Source of the DNA: Luscinia megarhynchos
Lineage: Eukaryota; Chordata; Aves; Passeriformes; Turdidae
Assembly: GCA_034336665.1 (NCBI GenBank)
Contig: JAPFBE010000003.1
Coordinates: 33,826,360 to 33,890,359 of the forward strand
Direction: 5' to 3'
Length of the DNA: 64,000 nt
This document shows positions 39,073-51,000 of this stretch, one piece after another. Each line of letters begins with the position of its first letter. Positions within the stretch are counted from its first letter, which is position 1. The notes beneath the pieces were generated by a model, which was given only the letters and a program-made list of their open reading frames with translations, was not told where the DNA came from and ran no database searches. The translations under genes were made by a program, and so were the position numbers.

Positions 39073-42000
39073 CTAGAAAAATTAAAATGTTAATGTTGGC
39101 AGAGATGAGTTATCTGTCAAAAGAAACTTGGTTGTACAGATACCAATTAACAATTTTCTTTTATACTGGCATCTTTCCAGGACAAGCCAATGGACAAGAT
39201 GAAAAGGAAGCAATGTAAAGAAGCAGGACATAAAATAGCAGGATAAAGAAAGACAGAATGGAAAAACTCCATACAAACTCCTACATTCTTAAGTCCACAT
39301 AAAATACTTTTTTGTATTTAATTAAGGCCCTTAGGAAGCCTTGGAAGTGAAAAATATCTGGTGTGCCCTCTTTGATAATTTCATGCTTTCTTTGACCCAG
39401 GCCCTGACTTAATCTAAATTGAGACTAAATTTAGATGAAGATTTAGGCAACATAGCATATCTGTATCAATGCTTCAGCACCAATTTGAATTTGTATCTTC
39501 TTATTTCACTTTGAGTTTAAAACTATCTTTTATATAAAAAGTTTTCAGCTTATCACTGAAAAGTTACTAGTTATTTTTGATATTCCATTGGGTTTGAAAA
39601 TGTAAATATTTAACCTGTTTCCCCTTTAGAGGAACCTTACTAGCAATTAAGGTAAACACCAGTACAGATAATACAGAAAACTACTCTACATATGTGTTGT
39701 CAGGGACTCATAAGAAACATAAAGATAGTGAAAGCAAGACCTGTAGTCTATTCATTTGATAGCCATGCTGTGTCTAAAGGCTTTGTGGACATGCACCTCT
39801 CTGGCTAAGAGAGGATGTTTCCTGCTGTGACTGGCACCTCCAAAGGTGTGAGTGCCATCACTGTGCCAGCACTCACACACTCAGCACTTCACACACATGA
39901 AGGACAGCATCAGGTTGAAGCAAGCTCCTTGACCCATCATGTGCAGGAAAGGATGCAAACACCACATTTCACGGGGATATTGTGCCTCCTGACACCCTTA
40001 AACTCTTCTCCAGCACTTTCTCTATCTCTATAGTGTCTTTTCAGAGTCCCAAAGAGGCACTGCACTGGTTTTATGAGCTCTGGCATTTGCTCCGTGCATC
40101 CTCTTGGTGATGCTGCACAAGGGGAAGGGTTTTGGGACTTTTATCTTGGGTCAGAGACTCCTTGTGGCAGTATCTGTGCAGAGCAAGAATCAGTAGCTAC
40201 TTTCAAATTACTCTCAACCTTGTGGAGTTTACAGCCCTGCTAAGAAGGTGATTTTTACCTGTAGGTTTCCATTATGATCATTGAAGAGATCAGCAAATGA
40301 GTATTTTGGGTCTGGTATAGCAGGCAGGACTGATGTCTGAACCCTGCAAAAAGGAAAGAAAAGTACAAATCAATGTTTTGTTATAGCACAGAAAAAAAAT
40401 CTCCTTCAGCACAGTTCTATACCCACAAATATATTTTACATGACAACACTCTGTTCTTGATTTATTTTAAATGTGTTCTAAAGTCAAAAATCAGTTATAA
40501 CTGTCTGATAACACCATTGGGCTAAGAGAATTTTTAATGAATTTTCAACTCAACTCCAGTCTAGAAAAATCCAGACTTTACACAAACTTCCAGCTAGTCA
40601 GCATGTGCCATTCTGCTTGATGCAGTAGTCAGAGCTTGAATTCTCTGATTATCTTTCCCTAGACAGGAGAAGATGGTGTAGCAACCAGCTGTATTGGCTT
40701 AGTGAACACAAACTTAAATGTGAACCATAGAAGTGCAGGAGAAAAGATTCAATTTATGAACTAAAAAAGTAATTGGAGCCACAAATACTTTCATTTCTGA
40801 AAATGCATAGTTTCTGGCTTTTTTTTCCACCAAAAAAAGTAAGAAATCTGAGGCCTTTGTGGGTTTGCATGTTGTTTGGCTGTTGTTTGGGATTTTTTTA
40901 AATTCTAAATTCTAAACATGAACACCATTATTCAACTGGCAATCTAAATATTAACATAATCTTATTAAAGTTAAATGCACTCAAGTTTACTTTATCCTAC
41001 TCCAAACAGACATTTTGATTAATTGATGAAGATTTTGCACAAAAGAATGTCCTTTCAGAAGAAGAAGTTAGAAAAATTGGCTTCTCAGAATTTAACTAGA
41101 ATTCTAAATAAAAGAGAAGAAATTAGGTGCAAGTGACAGAGTTTTATCCTGAAACATTGCCTTTTACCAGAATTGTTCCAGTTTTGCAAATTAAAGTCCT
41201 GGGTGTTTAGGAAAGCCAGGATGTGTTATTCCTCAAACAGTGATTAAGGTACTGGCTTCTACATCTTCACCACGACTTCATTTATCTGATAAGAATTTTC
41301 ATCACTAAAAGGCTTCATCCAGAGTGATAGATGTATTTTCATGGCATGGCTATTTAGTAGCAACCAATAAAATTATATTTACCTCTGCCATTTACACAGA
41401 AGAATCAGGAGAATAAGCATCATTAAGAGTACTGCCTGTGAACAGCTTAAAACAATTATTGTTTTTGACTGAGGAATTACATCATCATCACATGAATCTA
41501 AGAATAAACACAAAAAGAAGATGTCAAAAAAAAATTTTTTTTGCTTTAACTGTACATGTTCTTAATCATGCTAAAATGTTAGTTTTTCCTTAAAGAGAAA
41601 AAAAAAAGTTTTTAAAGACAAGTTTAATCATTCAGTTGAGACTGCAAAGAAAATCTCTGCTTCCCCAAACCTTGCAACAAAATAAAATTGTGCTTCTATT
41701 TATCTAAATTGACCTGGTAGAGGACAACAGAGGGGGGTTATAGGCAGTGTAGATACATTATGAATCAATCAAGTATTTCTACTCACCTCCATCACATCAC
41801 TTTTACAGTGATAAAGCAACTTTGTGGTAAGATCTGTATTGCATACAACTACTTACAATCACTAAAGCTGCAAATGCAAGTTCACATGTAGCCCAAATGT
41901 CTTATCTCCCAACAAAAAAATACAAACCAATAATTCCAGCAAACAAAGAGCCAGCAAATCACAAGAGTTGATACCCAGAAAGTAACTACTGGCAGGCTAA

Positions 42001-45000
42001 CACCTAACATGCAAGTATATAAAACTAATGAATTTGTGCATTTTTCTGCATTCTTAGAGTTCTTCTACAGTTTTGTAATGTAACCTCAAATCTCTGCCTC
42101 CTACTACTGGCCTTTTGTTCTCCACAAACATGCCAAAACCCTGGATAATTATTCATACAGGAGCAACTCTCCAGCCTGTTCCCACCCCCTTGCTCTGTTT
42201 AGACACCAGGAAGCCACAAGTAAAATTATGACCCCCCCACTAAGCGAGGTCTTCAGAGTTTATGCAATTTCTTGAAGCTTCATGGATTCACCTGATTATG
42301 GATTTGGAGTCAATAACTCATCAAAGTCCTGAAGAAAACTTTTTGCCTCAGTGAAGGGGCTGTGTCAATGTCACTTCTGATCCAGGGGCACCCAGGATGT
42401 CTAACCACTTAGACTGTCCCCCTGTGATGTCCTTGCTTGCAGGTACCTGCTGGCAGCCTCTGGTCAAATGGCTCAGGTAAGGTTGGGTGCTATCAGAGGT
42501 GCAGAGGAAGACATTTTCCTTATTTCTTAATTTGCTAGCCACATCTGAGGACATGCTTTCAGGCTCTCAATTTGGATAGTGAAAAAGTTTTATCTGTAAG
42601 TCTTATCTGAAGAGTCTTATCTGTGGCCATGGGTGCACAGGCTACCTGTGGTCCAGGATTTCATCCCAGCTTCCTGTACATAGATTGTCTTCAAGTGAGC
42701 TAATAGCCCATTGCAATTTAGAGAACTCATGTCTTGTTACACTGAACAGCTGAGGGCTTTGTAATTCTGATAAAGCCTAGTGGGTGGCATTTTGTGCTTA
42801 GGTAATACAAATGTGTTGGTATGGCGTATAGGTTTTTTTCCTACAGCAAATCTGGGGTTTGGTTTTGATAAGCAGTAGGAAAACTATTTACATTGACAAT
42901 CTAATTAATGTCAGTGACCCTCAGTTAAATGCAACTGTCTGGTAGGAAAGCTTGGATACTGGCTCTGCTTCCCTTCAACCTCTTTTCCCCATCCTCCTTG
43001 CTTTGATCGATGCAGCACCCTTGAGCATCAGACTTCTGTGACCTGTCATCCTGTAGTTCCACTGGATGTACTTGCAAAACAAACTGCCTTCAAAAACTGG
43101 ACATCAGGGATTTTCTTAGAGTTCATATTTGATGTCCAAATATCATATATGGACACCCCCTTTCAACACCCACACGCACAGAGCCCTCATCACTGCAACT
43201 GGGGGATCCCTGATGCTATTGTAACACAAATAACAACATTCTTAACTTGACTGATTCTGACATAAATTGATAGCTTCAGGGGCCATCAGGAACAGTGGAC
43301 AGAGTTAAATTAAACAGGCACAATTAAACATTCACATGAATTTTCTTTGATAACACAAGATGGAGAACAATAGTGCAACATTCATTTGCTGGTTGTCCTC
43401 AGCTTTTTTTGTGGTCACTCCTTCTTCTTTTGCACTTAGACAATATATATATTGGCTGTTACCTAATAATGTGCCATTCATCCAAAATGTTTCAGCTTCC
43501 CAGGCACTGCTGTAATTCTCTACGTTGCAGTGTCGTGATAACCTCCACAGTCTGACCCGGAAAGAGTAGCACTTCCTTGGATCAAAGCCTTGCTCTCCAA
43601 CTCTGCAGCATCTAGAAGTTCTGGACTGAGAAAGGATTATCATTGTTAATTCCTGTTTTCAAAATAGTGCTTCAAAATGCTGCACTTAGTCATGACCACA
43701 ACTAGGACATGGGATAGGCCAGTGCAAAACCTCAGAACTGAATGTTAAACTCTCTGAGTTTTGAGGAATTCTGTTTCTTGATTGGCTTTTGACTATTCAC
43801 ATCCATTCCTTTTTTGCAGGGTATTGAGTTGAAGGCTCTAACAATCATTGCATGGTGCACTATGTTAGAGTTGCATATTTACAATACATAAAGACACTTC
43901 AATCCATACATTTGAGAATGGAAAGTTTTAAGTTAGTGAAATAATACTTGGAAATACTTAACAGCTAATTTTAGAATAAATAAAAACTCTGTGTAATTTC
44001 TTTTTTTATACTATTTCATTCGTTTTACTTTTCTTTTCTCTCTTCCCTAATCTCCTTTCTGCTTCTATCTTTCCAAACTCCTCTATTCAGAATATAAGTC
44101 TTTTCCTAAGATTTCCCTCAGTTCTTAGGGTTGGAACTGCCTTTAACTTGTAAATTATTTCTGGCATGGCAGAAACCCAGGATTCTAAAAATCTAGATGT
44201 TTTCTGCTAGCAGCTATATTTGAAAATATAGGAAATGGATAAAATTTGGAAACAGCTGTATTTTATATTCTATGAATATGCTACTTCCAGCTCCTTCTAG
44301 TGTTGATTAAAAATGTGAAGTCCAACTGCTTTCAATGTTAATTAAAAATGTGACATACAACTCACTTGCCACTCTTTGTCAAACTTGCTTTTGTACTGAA
44401 GCTCAAGTGTCAAGCACAGTGCATTTCTCTTTGGTTTATTACAGCTTACAGTAACAGTGTCCTCTTCCCAGAAGAAGGTCACATTTTCGGGTGGACTGGG
44501 CTTTACTGAGAAGAAGAGAAACAAATTTTGCTATAGTGTCCTAAAAAGCACTTTACAGTTAAATTTTTTTTCATTCATTGGCTCAATATTTCACTGAGTA
44601 GTAAGAGAAGAAGGTGGACTTTCTTCTTGGAGGTTTTGTTTTTGCAGCTGACCTCCCTATTAAAGATCAAAATGGAGCTTGAGACCCTGATACTGTGCAC
44701 CCTTGGAAGTGCCACATTCAAAGGCAGGAACCTGTTGTAGCTACTTAAAGAAAGGACTCCCTGCAATCCAGACAAAGGAACACGCTTCCTCGTGGGAAAT
44801 CAAGTGGCAAATTGAATAAAACCTCCAAGACAGAATTTTTGCAGCTGCTGGAGGCTGTGTGGGATATGGTGGGGCATCTGCAAAAGCCCTGGGTTCCTGC
44901 CTAAGCACAACCAAATCTGCCCCTCACTGTTTTCAGAGGGGTCTGAAGACACCATAGTCTGACCTACACAGCTGGTAAGTCTTCAGCAGTGGGAAACAAA

Positions 45001-48000
45001 AGGGGTGAAAAGAGTGCTGTCAGCTTTCTCAATCTTTCTAGTTGCCTTTTTGCATTATGAAAACTCTGCCTTCCTAATTTAAAGATTTCATTCTGATCCT
45101 TGATATTTGTCCTTTGTTACGAAACCCTTTTGAAATTAATTTTGTTATCAGTGGGTGTTTAACAGTGAAAATTTGAGGATCAGGCTGCAGTTTTCCATAA
45201 TTTAATAGATACTGGCAAAATTATGAGATAGAAAAGTATTCTCAAAGTTTGATGCCTTGACAGGTTTGTGTTTAATCCCTTTTGCTAGAAAATTATTAAT
45301 GAATTTGGTATATATATTATTTTTCCAGATAATTCTCCACTGTATATCTTCTGTGTGACCACTATTAGAAAAAAAAAATCCCTCCACTTTGAATGACATA
45401 GGTATGTGACATTTCAGAAGTTTTAGAAAAACTAGTCCCACACTAGGTGTTAAATATGTATTTGAGGACAGGAATGATTTAATAAAAACAGGAACATCAT
45501 CCCTCTACTAGTAGTAGGATGTCCCTTTTACTCTACCAGTACATAGCCACTCAGCTAATTTCTGTTGTCATCCAATGAGGATTTTGTGACAGCATCTTTG
45601 ACAAGAAGCAGTTTTTGCTGCCTTGCATTGCATGAAAGCTGGCAAAAGAATTAAGGTTGAAAGTATGAGAAAGATCACACAGTCAGCTCTAAGACCAAAA
45701 ACTATTATTCGTTTTCTTGATCAGCAGGCCTGCACTAGACAAAGAGCACCTATATATATATATATATATTTAGTATTTTCATTTGGATTTTGAAATGGTA
45801 TTTTGGGACAAGTCTGACTGCCCTGTGTTATTTAACTGCAGCTGCACACAAGCCTATGTAACTACTGGTGACAGCAAGGAACAAAAATCAGCAAGAAATA
45901 ACTATAGTTTTGTTTTGATGTGCAAACTAATAACACTTTATATGCCATATTACTGATTTCTCCTCAAACTTAGAGAACTGGAAAATCTGCCAAAGTAGTT
46001 TTTTCTTACTTACTGTAAAAATCAGTTTTGAATATTTTAGAAAAAAGCTTTTCACTTCCATTGCTGCTCCTGATAGAAATGGCAAGGGTAGGTCCTTCTG
46101 TCTTAAAAAGACATCCAGAATTATAATCTTGATCCAATAAATAGGTGGTACATGGCTTCCAAACTTTGTGCTTGCCTTCATCAAATCTGTAAATGAAATA
46201 AATTCGTAAACGGAAAATTTAACAATTAACACAAATTAATTTTTTTTTTAACTGCACTTTCTTTTTTCTTTTTTTCAAATGCTACACTGAGGAAAATCTG
46301 AGCATGGCTTTTAACGAAGTGAAAAATTTCATAGTGGTGTGAGGGAATTCATCACCCAAACTTCACTGAATTTCCAGCCCCAGGTCTTGCTGCAGTCTGA
46401 AATAATCAAGTTTCATTCATGCTGTTGTTTTCTAATAAGAGGATGACTTGCTCAAACAGATGCCCTCATGATCCTGTTTTCAAGAATATACTGTGAAAAG
46501 TTCTTCCACATATACAACCCAGAAAGAAAAGATAAGCACTGTGACTGTCTTTAACCAAAATATTACACTTCTGTTAGTCATTAATGATGTCAGTTAATAC
46601 GGAAAATATATATACTTATGTGGAAAAAACACTTTCAATAGTGTAATTAGTATTGGCATTTATCACAATGATGGAAGAGGGACAAATCTTTCATATCATG
46701 TCTGTTGTGACTGATTATTCACCAAGTTTATTGATTTTTACACTTCTGTAGGTTGTGAATATAAACAGGTTTCATGCTGGATATTAAAAAATGTTGAAAA
46801 CATTTCTAGTTCATAGAAGACTCAAATGGATATTTCATTCTCCCTGAGAAAATAGTTTATCAAGAGAGGAATACGTACTGGCAATACTCACGTGTAAAAA
46901 AATGACACATTCTCATTGGGGAAAATCTCTCTTGTTGCCCATGTGATCTGCATCTTCTCCTTATTGAAGTTGATTATTGTGGTGTTGATAGCAACTTTCC
47001 CACCTGCTCAGGACATTTATGGAGAATGTGATTTCAGGAGCGATCATGAAAAGCATCCCTTGACATGAGTATCAATCAGCATTTCTAAAATATGTAGGCA
47101 ACAGGCTCAGATAATCATAAAATAAGAAGACATAGGAACATCCAAAATACAAGTAAATAGAGTAAAATAACTTGGAAGAGGTTGAAATTAGAATTTCAAA
47201 ATCATGAAATGAAGGCATGGGCAGTGACATGAGAGACTATATAAAAAAAATTATTTATTTTGCATTCTATAAGATGTGAAATTGTGTTTACTTGAATGAA
47301 TAAAGAGAAAGAAAATGTATCATCTAGAAACCACTTCTCTGGCAATCTGTGAAGTGTCTACCACAAAGAATCTTTGCTGGAATATTCCAGTCTAGAAGGA
47401 GAACAGAGGATTTTAGCTTTGATTACTGCGTACATTTTATGCTTCTCTGGACTTTTGAAGGGGTTTAGAATTTTGGAATATTTCTTACGATCGTTTCATC
47501 ATATCCAGTCATTCTGATTATTTCATGGGAATCAGGAATAACTACTCTCATGGTTGCTACCTTATGCTCTGTAATGTGGTAAATGGGTTCAAGTAAGCAT
47601 TTTGCCTATTTTCATGCCTATATCTGTGTCTGGGTGCTTTATGACTACTCTAATTGGACTTAGAACATTTTTGTGGAGGTATATTTGTGTTGTAACATGT
47701 AGTTTTGCCAAAACCATTCAAGACAGTTATGATGAAAGTCCAGAACATACTGGGTAGATGTACCTTCAGGTTTGCTGCTGTGTGACTCATGGAGCTGTGG
47801 AAAAAAAAGATTCTGCTCTTATTCAAGAAAAGGATTTGAAACTGCCTCCTCCATCTCTTATCTAATGCCTACAAACTTGTTTTGTACTATTTTCTCAAAC
47901 AGAATATCTTGTTTACATGCTGAGGCAAAAACCAGAAGTGCAAAAACCTTAAAAGGTGTAGTAAGTTGGAGTTTATCCAGCTAATTCTACCTCTGTTACA

Positions 48001-51000
48001 GCAAAGTACCTTTGTAGCTCATTTTTCACAAGATTTCAAGCTCTTTGTAATTTCCTTCTGCAGGTCTAAGAGATGATCTTGTCTATTACCAAAGCCACTA
48101 ATAAATTTGCTGCAAAGTGCCTGACAGTGGATTCTTGGGCTGTGATTGCACTAATACATTTTATATTTTATGGACTACTTTAGCATGGTTGTGCTGTCCA
48201 GTACACAGTGTAACTGAAATCCTTTACTTCTTGGACTTAGATTTTCTATAAAAGTAGTTTAATGTGTCTTAAGTGTATAATTACATGTTCTCAACCCTTA
48301 AATAAAATTTACATCATAAAAAAATATATAAATGTTGAATGGAGAATATTGTACTGTCCTGTGATAATTTTTATGACTATATCATGAATCCTTTCCATTC
48401 CCTTTAGAAGCTACAAAATATATACATTCTGCTTTTGGATAATTAGTTTGATTGCCTGTATTTTCACTTTGAGAAAGAACTCCTAATGATCATGCTTCAA
48501 TTATGAAAATAAGAACAAGAAGAGTACTTGCTTTCTTAATTACAGATTTTCAAGGATAATTAAGCTTAAAATTAATTTCTGATGCTGTTCCTATGTGTAC
48601 AATAGTTGGGCACAATGACAGAAAGCAAAATGCTCTTTGTAGGACATGTTTTTTAATATTCCACTAGAGCAGACTGCTCAGAGCTCCATCCAGCTTGGCC
48701 ATGAACAATTCCAAGGATGGGGCATCCACAGCTCCTCTGTGCAACCTGTTCCAGTGCCTCAATACCCTCACAGGGAAGAACCTTTTCCTAATATCCAATC
48801 CAAATCTATTCTCTTTCATTTCAAAGCCACTGTCCCTTGTCCTGTCACTACATGCCCCCTATAGAAAGTCTCTTTCCATCACAATTAATCTGAGGTGTTC
48901 AGGCAATTTGGTCACAAGGGCTGTACAGATACAGAAAAAAAAGAAGGAAGAGGGGAAAAGGAGTTTATAACACAAATACAGAACACCATAACAGAGGCAA
49001 GGAGAGGAAAACTTTGTTTTAAATATCTCCAAAAGGAAAAAATTGCAATGCTGTGAGTTTTATCCCTCCAAGTTCAGAATGCTAGAACAATATTATAATG
49101 CTTATTCTTTCTGAATTGATTTTATCTTACTGGGCAGTATAAGTAACTTTTTTTCTTTTTTGCAAATTTGATTTCTGGGGAAATTGTTAGAATTAAGAGG
49201 GGATAGCACTGGTTCAGTAACTGTGAGAGAGAGCACACAGAAACTGTTTATCCAAAATTTTTTTAAAAATTTTCTGACAATAAATGTAGCGACAAAATTT
49301 AGACTGATTTTGCCTCTCAAATAGGTGATCTGTGCTTGGGAATCTCCTTGAACCTCTGACTATATATCCTACAACCTGCCAGCAGAGAAATAAAGGTTTG
49401 GTAGAGCTGTAAGTCACCCTTCCATCTCTGTGCAGGTCAATTCCTGAAATCCTTTTCCAGGGTGCCACATTTTCCCTCAATACCAATGTGAAAAGGACAC
49501 CAGATTACAGCCCTGAATCCCACAGTGTTTGATCTCTTCAGACTCTCAGTGGGTTAGTTGAGGAATGACTGACTCTAGAGATGGATACTAGAAAGGAAAC
49601 CAGAGGAATCACATCACATTTCCACACAATACAAAGTTAGTGGACACTAACTAACAACCAAGTGTCTGTTCTGACTAGCCTGTTGGAAGGAAAAAAAGAC
49701 CCCAATTAATTCTGAACCTTAAACATCATTCATTATTCTGTATTTTTTCTCAAATGCATTACAACTCTGCACTATTTATTAGAGGCTGCAATTCAGAGGT
49801 GAAGACTAAATCTTGGGTTTGGTGGTGAACAAAGAATATCAGTTTGATTTCAGTCCTGCAGTGATTTATTCATGGACCTAAGTCTGAGTAGTTGACTTCA
49901 GCAGGATTTGGTCAGATTGTATCAACTTAATAACATAAATAAATATCTCTAATCAGAACCTTTTTCTGCAAAAAATCCCAACATATTATGAATTTAACTG
50001 CTGAGACTTTAACATAAAATTATAAACTCCAACAAGTGCAGCTATTTGTGTACTAAAATGGAAGGCAATAATTAAATTATTTATTGAAAGTTGATTGCAA
50101 TTGAATAGAAATTAATAAACCATCTCGTGATATATACATATTCTTTCCTGTGTTCTAATTTTAAAGAATTTCATACGAAATTAGCTTCAACATAATTAAG
50201 TAGATATGTAGGACAGAATCTTTTATCATTAAAGACTTTGTTTTCAGAGCTCTAGTCAGAGAAATTTTCTTCTGTGCTTCCTAATTTCATGAGTTGTGAA
50301 GCTTTTTTGAATGTAGTATGAGTTGTAGTTTTTGGTAATGTACAGTAGGGTATTTGCATGTATCTTTTCAAATTATAATATGTATATTTTGCATAATTTG
50401 AATTTCATCATGAAGGCATGCATAACCTAAGTGAGTTTCTTTAAAGTTTAGATTAAATTGGCATCAAATCCTCTGAGGTTATATACGGTTTATCTGAAAT
50501 ATGTTTTTTCTTTTTTTATGTTTCCATTGCCATTAACTGAAAAGGTGTTTAATTTTAAGCAAGTATACACCTATACTTTTGCAAGCAGAATAATTTGTAT
50601 TTTCTGTTAGTAGAAAGAGAATAGAGGAGACCATTTCACCCCCTTTTTATTTATGATGGCATTTTTCTGAGTTCAGCTGTAACATCATACATCATTTTCA
50701 GCTGATATGTCAGTTCTCCCACAGTAGTTGCAAATATTTAAAGCTTTCTTGTAATTATGATTTTGGAGCCATACAATATACCAAAGCGACACATTCATAA
50801 TTATTCTTTCTATTATAATAATGGATAGATGAAAAGGTCAAAAATGTTATAAATAGGCAGTCCCAGGGCTAGAAGAGGTGGCACAGCTTTCTGTCTGAGG
50901 ATGACCTGCAGGTCTGCCTAGGTATGCAGCATGCTGCAGTGCTGCAGGACACATCCCAGTGCCCTGGAGAAAGAGCTTCAGAGAGAATTATCCAAACCTA

